This document shows positions 9,755-19,800 of a stretch of 64,000 bases of DNA, one piece after another. Within the stretch, counting starts at the first letter, position 1; each line of letters starts with the position of its first letter. The stretch is from Microbotryomycetes sp. JL201 (taxonomy: Eukaryota > Basidiomycota > Microbotryomycetes): positions 16,676 to 80,675 of the forward strand of contig JAQYUZ010000058.1 in the NCBI GenBank assembly GCA_033819885.1. The letters are read 5' to 3'. The notes below the pieces were generated by a model. It had not been told where the DNA came from and ran no database searches. It saw only the letters and a list, made by a program, of their open reading frames with translations. The translations under genes were made by a program, and so were the position numbers.

Positions 9755-11878
9755 CTATACTCCTTCCTCCGTTCTTGTCATGACCGCAATCTTGTGCCTT
9801 TGAATCCTGCTCGCCAACCTCTTATCAACCTTCCAGCCTTTCCACCCGGACCCTTCATGCGCAAAATGTCTCTCAACGTCCATCCACCTTTCTAGCACGA
9901 CATCGCTATCTTGACCGGTCAAGTTCTCGTATGCCAACACGAGCCAAAACAACTCTTTGCTTGAAGGTGCCGTACGTTGACCGTTGAAAGGCAAATGAGG
10001 TCCAGGTCGAGGTGGATCGAGAGTAAGGAATGAGGTGAACAACTTTTCCAAGTTGGTCAAGGACCATTCGACGAGAGGTTTGCTCGAGTCGTCAACGCTC
10101 GTGGCAGCGTAATGGGACAAAGCCGAAAACGAACTACCGATGGAAGCTGATCGTCTGGTTGTAAAATTCCTCATTGTCCGAGGGACAGGTGTGTCAAGCT
10201 CGTTAGGCTGCTGACCGTGTTGCGCAAACCCTTTAAACAAGCTTGCGTAGATTTGGGGAGTCGGACCGACCTTGAGGCCTGTTTTGTCCGCAATGTCGGC
10301 TGAAGCGAGCATGTCCCTCAGAATGCTAAGAGCCAAGGACAAGTCGCCCCGGTGGCACAGCGCTTGAATCAATCCAGCGTAGCCCGCGTAATCAACGCGC
10401 GGTGGCTCCACCAAAACAGGCGTCTCGACATCAGCTTCAACAACGTCATCATGACTGACATAATCTTCAGGTCGTAACGTGTGAATATCGACCGTGTCGC
10501 CTTTGCGCCGAGCCTGATAAATCGCCATGGCCTCGTTGAACAGTCCTCGCTCGGCAAATGCCCACATGATGATTCCCCACAGCTCCCCCCGAGCGTGCTC
10601 GTTTCTGTGACGAACGATAGCGTCTTCAAAACAAGCCCAAACGGCTCTAATGTGCGCATTGCTTTCATGCAACCTGCGCAATCTGAGGGCGGCCGTGACA
10701 ATGTCGTGCCTGACGTCAAGTTGCTCCATTCTCGTCAAAGTGTCGTCAAACAGCTCCCATGATCGACTTTTTACGGCGGCGTGCAACAAGGCATTGTGCA
10801 TGTTCGTCATTTGCGCTTTCGAAGGTCGATTGCCCGAAGGTCGACCCTTTAATTGTTTGCTCCACTGAGCGTACAAGGCGAACGCGCCTTCGGTTTCAAT
10901 CTCCTTGCGAGGTGATCGATAGGTTGATCCGATGAAATCGAGCAGAGTTTTCCAGTCTCTAGGTCGAAGCCCGAGTCCCTCGCCGCGGAGATCTGTCGTG
11001 CCTTCGGACATGAATCCTTCACGCACAGCCGTGTCGTTCCTCCGTCCACCAAGTCGCACAGAGGGTCCAAGTGGTCGACCTTTTGCCTTCTTGAGCGCAA
11101 TGAGCTCGGCCACGACAATCAGTCGTTGTAGACCCGTCTTTGTTCTCGGAGTCTGTTTCGCAAAGACGTCGAACGCCTGGCGCAGCTCGCGCAAAGATAA
11201 AGTGATCGGCGAGCGTTGAGCCTCAGCTTGTGCTTCAGCTTCGAGCGAATGAAGTTTATTCGCTGCAGCGAGAGAAGACGGGAACGCGATAGGCGTCCGA
11301 ACGGACAATGGCAAGGGCGTTGCAGGCATTTCTGGGACGATTGAGGGGTACTGAATGACGGCTGCGAGTGCGTCCCAAACGAGGTCGGGGTGGCCTGCCG
11401 GCAAATGACCGGGTTTCTCGTGGCGGTGGCCGACAGTTGGTTCTTTAGAGCGAGCGTTGGCGACCAATTGCGTATGCAAATTTGCCATCAGGTGCGAGGT
11501 CTCTCGAGTCACGAGTGGCAGGTAAGGTGATCGCAATAGTGCATCGTCTGCCTTGTTCTGTTTCGCCTCAGTGCGACTCGTGTGCGAGGCATTTGGCGAT
11601 GCAGGGAGCCTGACGATCCTCGAGAGCTTGGCTGTCTGCTTCCTTCTCTTTTTGTCTTTCGTGCCGAGCGCTCCCTCTGGACCTTTGTTGGATCTGACGT
11701 GCGCACTCGACGTTCGAGGGAGGAACGCGCTGAATGCGCCCGGCTCCTCCATATGTTCCAGCTTGACTGCAGAGGTTGAAGCCTTATGAAGTGGACTGGA
11801 TGTTGTTTTGAAAGAGGCATGGCCCGAGCACGAGCTCCGAGCTGTGGCCGTCGCTGCGGCCCGAGCTCGGCTTAGCAT
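9755..11878 (-). CDS. Mitochondrial PPR-like protein
   Basis: Intronless 707-residue protein. The N-terminus MLSRARAAATATARSSC is rich in Arg, Ala and Ser with no acidic residue, a typical mitochondrial presequence. Helical repeat units of PPR type follow in the second half: MHNALLHAAVKSRSWELFDD, LWGIIMWAFAERGLFNEAM and YAGLIQALCHRGDLSLALSI show the paired-helix, ~35-residue spacing of pentatricopeptide repeats. A middle block contains LSLRELRQAFDVFAKQTPRT. Such fungal proteins usually act on mitochondrial RNA stability or translation; the target transcript cannot be named. A possible 5' UTR acceptor (CTTCCTTCAG) lies just upstream of the ATG. It diverges from CNS1/TTC4 across 175 bp. Confidence 0.75.
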   Translation of the reverse strand: MLSRARAAATATARSSCSGHASFKTTSSPLHKASTSAVKLEHMEEPGAFSAFLPRTSSAHVRSNKGPEGALGTKDKKRRKQTAKLSRIVRLPASPNASHTSRTEAKQNKADDALLRSPYLPLVTRETSHLMANLHTQLVANARSKEPTVGHRHEKPGHLPAGHPDLVWDALAAVIQYPSIVPEMPATPLPLSVRTPIAFPSSLAAANKLHSLEAEAQAEAQRSPITLSLRELRQAFDVFAKQTPRTKTGLQRLIVVAELIALKKAKGRPLGPSVRLGGRRNDTAVREGFMSEGTTDLRGEGLGLRPRDWKTLLDFIGSTYRSPRKEIETEGAFALYAQWSKQLKGRPSGNRPSKAQMTNMHNALLHAAVKSRSWELFDDTLTRMEQLDVRHDIVTAALRLRRLHESNAHIRAVWACFEDAIVRHRNEHARGELWGIIMWAFAERGLFNEAMAIYQARRKGDTVDIHTLRPEDYVSHDDVVEADVETPVLVEPPRVDYAGYAGLIQALCHRGDLSLALSILRDMLASADIADKTGLKVGPTPQIYASLFKGFAQHGQQPNELDTPVPRTMRNFTTRRSASIGSSFSALSHYAATSVDDSSKPLVEWSLTNLEKLFTSFLTLDPPRPGPHLPFNGQRTAPSSKELFWLVLAYENLTGQDSDVVLERWMDVERHFAHEGSGWKGWKVDKRLASRIQRHKIAVMTRTEEGV

Positions 11879-12053
11879 TCGGGAGGTTGAACCTGAAGGA
11901 AGAGCGCATCAGGTCAGCCTTGATCAGCAGGAACGAGCTCTGTGTTGATCGTCCGCACCTGTAGTGTACGCAGAGAGCAATTGCTACTAGCTGAGGACAA
12001 AAAACGCCGAGCGAAAGACTGGCGTTTTGTCGTCCACTTACCCACAACACGAA
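11879..12053. promoter_or_regulatory. Shared promoter, PPR gene / CNS1
   Basis: 175 bp between two divergent ATGs; contains both promoters by position. No clear TATA box. Confidence 0.5.
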
Positions 12054-13553
12054 ATGGCTACCGCACCAGAGAGACCACCAGAGTAAGCTCTCTCTTGTCT
12101 CGTCTACCGTTGCTTAGCCTGACGGACGTATGTGCAGATCTCGCGCCGGCGCCGAGAACCCTTTCGCAGGATGGGATTCTGTACCCCTCTTTATGAAGTC
12201 GCTCCCGGAATCATTCGACGCTCAAGATGATAAAGACTCGAACCTGGACACGCTTGCAGCTTTGCAAGCGCTCGCGTACGACGGCACGCCCAAGGGTCAG
12301 CGCCAGCTTCTGGCTCATCTCTTGACGGTCCTGCTGACGATGACGTTGCAATGACGAACAGAGATCGCCGACGGGTTCAAGGAACAGGGCAACACACTCT
12401 TTATGCAACGTAAATTCAAAGAAGCCGCTGGATTTTACACGCGGGCGCTGGACGAGTGTGGCAAAGATCTGGACACGAACGACAAGCGAACGTTGTGGGC
12501 GAACCGAGCCGCATGCAATCTGGAATTAGGCGAGTGCGAGAAGCAAATCGAATATATTCTACTGCAGCGCCGTCGACCGCTGACTTTCGAGCATTTTGCA
12601 ATCAGGCAACTATGGCAGCACCTTGAGAGACACGTCCTCCGTCTTGGCTGCGCCACGAGACTTTCATCCTGAATCAGCCCCGGCGTCATGGACAAAGACA
12701 GACATGAAGGTGCTACTGCGAGCGGCAAGGGCACTGTGCGCTCTGGACAAATTGCCTGAAGCTCTGGATGCGCTGCAACGGCTGCAATTGCTCGAGCAGT
12801 CGATCGGCGAACAGGACAAAGACGTGGGCAAAAAATGGAGAGATGAGGTTCAAGCCAAGATTGACATCAAGACGAGACGAGACGCAGAAAAGAACGAGCG
12901 CGAGCGCAGACGGAAAGAGATGGACCGGACGATGACGGCGGCGCTGACGGTTAGTGTTTGACTTTGTGTCCAAGTTTCTCTGCTCTTTTTTGACTGTGAC
13001 ACCTCGACAGTATCGTGGCGTGCTTTATCCTCGGCCGACACCCCAGAAGCCTTTGTTTCATAGTTGTCCAACGGACGTCACGCCACCGCACTTTGACCGC
13101 GACAGCCTGCCACCGCAGTCGTCGCCCGATTTGCCTCTCGTGCCAACGTCCGCGTCGGCCGCGCCATTTGTTCCTTGGGCGCCACCACCTGTCGATACGC
13201 CAATCGTGTTTCCTTGCTTCTTGCTGATGCCGCTTGCGCAACCGCCAACTCGGGACTTGTGCCTCGAGTTCCACGAGCAAGCGACTTTTGGAGACATGCT
13301 CCGTTCAATGGAGCACGATCCGAGCCAGACGCAGTTGTATGTTGCGACGCATAAAGGCCGGGTATTAAAGGTGGGAGCGAAATTGAGCTTGAACCAGGTC
13401 CTCGTCGCGGCGGCCAAGGAGGCGCAAGATGGATGCGTGCTGCAGGAAGGATGGGCATTTGAGTTTGTGGGAGTGCCAAAAGGTTCTCAAGGTGACGAGT
13501 GGGTGCAGCAGTGGAAGCACGAATTGCAGAGTGGCAAGCAAGCTATTCTCTAA
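12054..13553 (+). CDS. CNS1: Cns1/TTC4 TPR co-chaperone
   Basis: Hsp90/Hsp70 co-chaperone, essential in yeast, with a TPR domain binding chaperone C-termini and a C-terminal wheel domain. 413 residues from exons 12054-12082, 12138-12295, 12362-12529, 12606-12949 and 13011-13553. NPFAGWDSVPLFMKSLPE near residue 17 is the family's N-terminal segment. The TPR block runs from about residue 65 (FKEQGNTLFMQRKFKEAAGF, NRAACNLELGNYGSTLRD) to about 165, followed by a charged helix (RRDAEKNERERRRKEMD). The wheel domain contains VFPCFLLMPLAQPPTRDLCL, FHEQATFGDMLRSMF-like text and a Trp-rich end. Intron 12530-12605 is GC-AG (GCGAGT); splicing there is forced because it restores LELG|NYGSTL. Confidence 0.92.
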
Positions 13554-13592
13554 TTGCGAATACAAAACCTTTTGTATTTCTGAATTTCTCTT

Positions 13593-14295
13593 CTAGGGTC
13601 GCGAAGAGATTCGGGACCGCGCTGCTGTTTGTACACCACCCCGTCCACCTCGATTGGCCGCGACAGTCGCCTGTTGTCTGTTCGATACCCGATTGAACAT
13701 CTCGCGCGTTTCCGGCTGGTTGTCGTGTGCAGTTTGCGCGTGCGAGTTTGACGCGGGGGACGCGGACCGGTTTCGGCGTCTGCAGCACGTCCACGAAAGT
13801 GTTTTGCAACTGTTCGCGAGCGTGAGCAGCACTTGTGAGTTGATTGTGGGTATTTCCGGATGTTTGTAGCTCATGGATAGGCTGACATGGCGTGCTATGG
13901 CGTTGTCGAGTCAAGGTCCCGCACGCACGCACTCACGCCGCTCGTTGACTCTGCCTTGAGAGTTGACTCGGACGCGATTGCGACATTGCTCAGACTGAAA
14001 AGTCCGGCCCTCTTCGCACTCGACCGGCGCAGGCTTGCATAGCCCCCTTGCTTTCCTCAAGGTACATCAGTTGCCACTTGGCCCAGACCGCGTGCTCACG
14101 CTCTTGCTGCGGATTCCGCGCCGTCACTTTGTCCAAGTCAGACTCACTGCCCTCGCCACTACTTTGCTCATACGAATCATGGCCGCCTTCCACGTCATCA
14201 AGATTGCTCGCGCCTAAAGACCTTGTCAACCAAGATCACATACAGCGCGCGCACCTACAACCACCCTTCTCTCCAACTGTCCAGTCTGCCGACAT
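13593..14295 (-). CDS. Small five-exon gene, function unknown
   Basis: I do not recognise this gene. The proposed exons are 14295-14259, 14213-14020, 13954-13937 (18 nt), 13881-13768 and 13700-13593, giving 156 residues. Every junction has canonical GT-AG ends and the phases agree throughout. The product starts MSADWTVGEKGG, has an acidic Ser/Glu stretch (SSGEGSESDLDKV), an aromatic helix (EHAVWAKWQLMYLEES), a likely amphipathic helix (AAHAREQLQNTFVDVLQTP) and a basic Gly/Arg tail ending SRISSRP. No signal peptide or membrane segment is visible. Donor choice at the first junction is open by three bases. It converges on CNS1 (40 bp between stops) and diverges from the PCL5-like cyclin. RNA evidence would settle it; composition and phase agreement make chance unlikely but not excluded. 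Confidence 0.55.
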
Positions 14296-14815
14296 ATTGG
14301 TCGACCCCGACCATCACTTTCAACACTTGCCCACCCCAACGCTAGCAACCCTGGGCTCAACAGCTCGGGTCTGCTCTTTTACACTGTTCACTCGGTCCTC
14401 TGCCTGACGGTCACGTCGCTTTTCGTCGCCACCTTTTGTCTACGGCCTGCCGTTCCGCCGCACACTGCGCAACGCACAGGCCTCTAAGCCCCCAAACCCT
14501 GCCCAGCACCCCTGCCGACGAGCATTTGCGCATCTGAACGTGTCGAGATTGCACATCATCGTCAACTCGTCACTATCATTCTTGTGGCACAGTTGTCTCG
14601 TCGTTGAATTCGGATCACAGCCGTGCACGCTCGCGTGACTCGGCCCCTTTTTTCGCCGTCGCCCTTGGTCAGTCGACTCAGCCCGAGGCGACCGCGTGTG
14701 ACTCAGTGCGCTGACTTGGAGCCTTTGTCGTTCTTTTCTTCCCCCTTCTCTATTGTCATGTACAGTCTCACCAATCAATATCGTTGATCGGTCGTGACAA
14801 GTGCTCGAATCAGCA
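14296..14815. promoter_or_regulatory. Upstream region of the cyclin gene
   Basis: 520 bp between the divergent small gene and the cyclin ATG. C/T-rich on the plus strand and without a long credible reading frame; most likely a promoter plus a long 5' leader. Confidence 0.45.
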
Positions 14816-16614
14816 ATGATATCGCTCTACCCGTCGCCGCCACCCGCCTTGACTGCGGCCCATGCCGCGTCAGCGGTGGCGACCTCGACCCCTTTCAACT
14901 CTCTCACCGGATCCTCTGCACATGTCGACGCATATGTTGCTGCTCTGTCGCGCCAACGCTCATCGTCTACATCAGACTCGCTCGCTCCGCCACGCGCAAA
15001 ACGCGCAAAGTCGAGCGACCGCGCCGCCGCCACGTCAGCGTCTCACATCTTGGGAGAATGGTGCGCAGCATACGATGGCAGCCACGTCTTACCTTCATGG
15101 CAAAGCGCGGAAGCCGTTCCATTGCCGCAACCCTTGTCCGCACTTTCATTCGATCCTGTCAACGAGTCACCATGCGCGCCTTCGTTCCAGTCACACGTCG
15201 CCAACGTTGCTCGACCTATCAACAGTCGTTCATCTACAGCTCCGATGCACCCACAATGCGCTGCTGCTGATCATGCAACGACAGACGATTCGGTCGTCTC
15301 TCACGCTGCTGCTGGCTTGGCCGGAATCCTTGGTCCGCAATTAGAAGCTCAGATCACTCCTGCGGGTACGAAAACTGTACAGACGACGTCTGGACTCAAT
15401 GCCCCTAAATTGTCAGCCACATCGTCGTTGCCAGACGTCGCCACCAAGGATCGCTTCGTTGCCGGTCTTGTGGGTCAGTCAAGAATGCAATCTCGCTTGG
15501 CCTGGCCGCACGGAACTCATCTCTTTGCTTTTTACAGGCGCATCTGTCCTGGCCATCGAGTCCATCTGGGGCTCGTCGCCTGTCGACACGTCCAGTCCCG
15601 ACTCTGGCGTGCTGCCTATTCACTGGTTCGTCAAAGAAGTTTTGCGGCGTTCTCGCACATCTTGCTCGACGCTCCAGCTAGCCTTATTCTACCTGCACAA
15701 GTCACGACGCGATATCCGAGACGCTGTGGCTCGCGCCGCCGCCAGCCGCCAAGAATGCAGCAAGCTCGAACAGCAGATCAAGGCGACTCGCGAGGCGCGT
15801 CAACTAGACGATTCTTATCCGTCTCCGCCAATGTCACCAATATCCGATGATGGCTCACCGTCCAACGGCGTCATTCAAGATCGCTTGGCCAGTCTGCTTG
15901 AATTCCAGAGCTCGCCCGTTCTGTGCGGCCGTCGTATGTTTTTGGCAGCACTCATCGCCGCCTCAAAGTACTTGCAAGACCGCAACTACTCGAACCGTGC
16001 TTGGTCTCGCATTTCGGGCTTGCCTGTGAACGAAATCAACTCGAACGAACGCGCGTTCTTGACTCTTGTCGGGTTCGACCTGCATCTTGGCGCGTCGGAA
16101 TTCCGTAAATGTGAGTTTGAGCGTCCATACCTCTCTGCTGGTCTTGTTGTCTCACAAGCCATTCTGGCGGTGGCTAGGGACGGAACGTTTGGCCTCTTTG
16201 ACGACGCAGGGCGCTCAAATCGAGCAAGCCGTCTCTCAAGCGCGTACCGGATTGGGTCTTGCACGGACCCAGTCAGAATACGCGCCCAACGTAGAGCAGC
16301 CAACTCATGATTTGATGCGCCCCGCTCGACTCAGCCTTGAGTTGGCCGGCCGAAGTCAATCTGAAGCCACTCTCAAGTTTGGTGGTCAGCAACGACAGTT
16401 CGAGCCTCCTGTGCAAATGGCCAGCCCCCCGAATTCCGAAAGCAGCGGAGACGAGTCATACCCTAGCATTGTTGCCGGACGAAAAGTCCGAGGTTTACCT
16501 CTCCGTCGCTCTCAGCAAGGGTTGGGTCTGTCTCGCGCGGCCAGTCGGTCTTCATTGGGCGCTGCCAGGCATGTCGACGCCATCCATCCTTCAGCGATTG
16601 CACGCTGGCATTAA
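14816..16614 (+). CDS. PHO80-like cyclin, PCL5 type
   Basis: Cyclin partner for a Pho85-family kinase. 555 residues from exons 14816-15473, 15538-16110 and 16178-16614. The ATG at 14816 is the first in frame. Residues 1-210 are Ser/Ala/Pro-rich and low in structure. The cyclin box spans roughly residues 215-415: ASVLAIESIWGSSP, IHWFVKEVLRRSRTSCSTLQ, then CGRRMFLAALIAASKYLQD, RNYSNRAWSRISGLPVNEIN and FLTLVGFDLHLGASEFRKW. The GRRMFLAALIAASKYLQDRNYSN block resembles Pcl5, which in yeast promotes Gcn4 turnover. The Ser-rich tail ends with an SSLGAARHVDAIHPSAIARWH stretch. The second acceptor (16177) was chosen because it restores FRKW and keeps the tail open. Confidence 0.87.
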
Positions 16615-16892
16615 ACAGACCTTCGCTGGATCTGGAAAGAAAAATTCAGCACGCTTCCGTGCCTTTCTCATCTGTTCCTTCGCTCCTTGTGTCTGTCGGC
16701 TTTACTGGTGCTCTCTCTTGGATGTGTTTTGTTTATTTCTTCTTCTTGGTTCTTTCGTTTCTCTCCAGTCGTTGCTTTTTTCTTTCCTTTCTTTTGCGTT
16801 AGTTGATTGTTCGCAACATTCGCCTCATTGTGAGCGTCTGGTTGTGTGTATTTTCAGCTTTCTACCTCTTTCCTCAATACGGAGTTTTTCGA

Positions 16893-19800
16893 TCACTGTC
16901 GACGGCTTCCGAACCTCCTTCGGTCGCCTCTGTCATCGCCTCCACCGCGTCTGCCACCTGCGAACCTGTCATCACTTGCTCCTCCACTAGATTCTTGACG
17001 ACTTGAAGAAGAAGAAGGTCTCGGCGGTAAAGTGTTGACAGCAGGGGACAACCTCGAACTCAAACTCAAAGTCGTTGATCCTCCGTCTGTCGCTCCGGAA
17101 GGTTCGTTACGTGGACTCTCGATCGAGTCGTTGTCGACTCGTCTACGTTTGCTTGTACCGTCGGTCTCTGGACCATTGCGAGATGTGGATTGATGTTCGA
17201 CAGGAGATTTAGGTCCACGTCCTCCACTTGCTCCTCCGCCTCCGCCCTTGATTGACAATTGAAATGGCAAAGGCGCAGACGTCGGTGCGGATTCGGTCTC
17301 GCGAACTGTCGCGCTGGGCAAGGGGTCAGGTCGGGAAGTATCCGAGACCGTTCGACGATCTCGAACATTGTCAGAATCGGGTCGGTCACGAAGCCGATCG
17401 CGGTCAGAGTCGCGATCGCGGTCTCGCGTTCGAGCGCGGTCAGTCCGAGAGTCGGAACGCGTGCTCGTTGTCTCGCCCGACTTGTTGTCGTAAAAGGACA
17501 TGCATCAGCAATTTCCAGTACCTTCCGTTGATGCGAGTCGAGCACTCACGTTGCGGTCATCAGTCCGGCTGCCACGGGAATCTCTCGTCCGTTCTTTGTC
17601 CCGCTCGCGTTCGCGGTCCCTCTCTCGTCGAGACGACGCGGCCGACACTCTGCCTTCCTCCCTTCTCGACGACCTACTGTCCTCCTCGCGTCGTGAATGT
17701 CGACCGTCTTCTTCTCCGCGCCTGCTGTTGCGCTCTTCTCGCCTCGAAGTAGAAGACTCGTCGTCACCGCGCCACGCACTCCGGTCGCTTCGTCTGGATG
17801 ACAGATGCGTTTCATCCTCATGATTGCTGACACGTCGTCGATCATCTCTCCGACCGTTCCGAGCACCGTCCCTGTCATCCGGTCGACGATCGTTCGTAGT
17901 CAGAGTCTCACGGCCGCTGCTATCCCGCTTGACGCCTCGAGAACCTGATTGACTCGAGTCGGCACTATGATCGCGACTACGATCCGCTCTCTGTCGACCG
18001 ACGTCCCTGTCACGTTCACTGTCTCGACCTCGTTCCCTATCTCGGTCTTTGCGGATTGACGAGTCTGTGCGGTCGGGTGAAGTCGTTCGAGACGAAGGAG
18101 CAGACGGGGCCCGAGGTTGATTTTGTGTGCTCGTTGTCGTCGTTGACGACGCTTCAGTGGGCACGACACTCGAGCTGACTGATCGACCCGGGTTCGCAAA
18201 CCTCGTTGCAGCCGAAGGCGCCGGTGGTGGATCCATCGTTGTTTGAGTACCGGCACCACCTTGTTGCGTACCCCTGCGCGTGCCTAGCGCTTCTTGTCGG
18301 AGGCGTTCAGCTGTCGTGGGCGTGTTTGACGCCGTGTTTGATGTCGAGACGGGCGTGTTTGACCGAGGAGGCACGTTTGGGTTTGCGAAACGGTTGCCGA
18401 GCGCAGAGCCTGGGCGAGACGGCGGTTCATGCGGTCGTCTGTCACAGGAAGGAGGAACGCCGTCAACCTCAGTGCCAACACAGAGTTTCGCTGTTAGGCT
18501 CACGATGGAATCGTGGGTCCAGGCGATCTCGGCTCGCTGTCCGGGGCACGAGTTCTGCAGAAACACTCTCGATGAACTTGACAAACTAAGAAGGCGCAGC
18601 GTTTGAAGCACTCACGGCGCTGGAGATCGCGAGTCGAGCGCAGATCCAGGTCGGGCTGGCAAGGAATGCCGAGGTGCACTTGACGACAAAGCAGGACCCG
18701 CGGGCACGGATTGATCCTTTGTCGACTCTGTTGACTCGACCTTGCTGACAGGCTCGACAGCATGAGGCTCGGAGGGTCCAGGCGTTGAAGCTTTCGACGG
18801 AGCAGGGGAAGCCTACGGGTAGAGGATGTCTCAGCGTCACAATCGGGTGCACTCGACAACAAATCTTACCGAACCAGCCTTCGCCGGCTGTCCCAACCAA
18901 GTCTTTCTGCGTTTTGTCAAGATGGCTTTGTAACCTTGCGCCAGAATGGTGAGGTCCTCGCGTTTTTCGGTGGCGAGGTGATCAGACACGGCCTTGTCGA
19001 GCTTCATGCCGTCACTGTAAACGAGAGGATACACTGGAGCAAGTTTTGTGAAGACGAGCACGGCGTTCTTGATTGCCATGTAATCGCTCGACTCGAGCGC
19101 ACGTGCGAAACTCTAGCATTAACGTTTCGTTGTTAATTTTCCATGGACATACACAGCACTGCTTGACTCACGACAACCAGACCTTTGTGCCATTTTTGGA
19201 CAAGCCCTTGAAATGCTGTAAAATCGATAATTGCGCCCGGTTTCGGTGCAGCACCGGCGGGCGCCGCGGGATACGATCGCGTAAAGCCATTGAGGTTGCT
19301 AGGGATAGCTTCAGCTTTGTAAAGCTTTTCGTCTTTGTACCAGCTGCTGACGTCTTTCAGCAGGTCGTGCAGGAATTGGGCTGAAGCGGGAAAAGAAAAC
19401 TATGAGCCGAGTTCATCAAGATTGCTGTCGCCAACGGACCATAGTTGCGTGCCTCGTTCTCGGAAAGGGAGAACAGAAGAGGCGATACTGATTGGGACAA
19501 GATCTAATGAAAATAGCATGGTGAGCGCGTATCGCGCTTGCGAACCCGGAGGCTGCTCACCTTGTCGAAAATTACGGCCGTGTGAAAGCCGGGAGTGTTC
19601 ATCGAGTGCATTCGCTTGATCCACTGATACGTAAACACGGCATCTGGTAGCGAAAGCTTTGCGCGAGGGAAGAAGCAGTACTGATAGAGCATGTCGGCAA
19701 TTTTCTCTCGCTTCGGTCTTGTCGCATGGTGGTCGTCTGTATGCCAAGTCAGAAATCGTCCCTCAGTTCGAACCGACTCAAGTTTACTCACAAGGGAACC

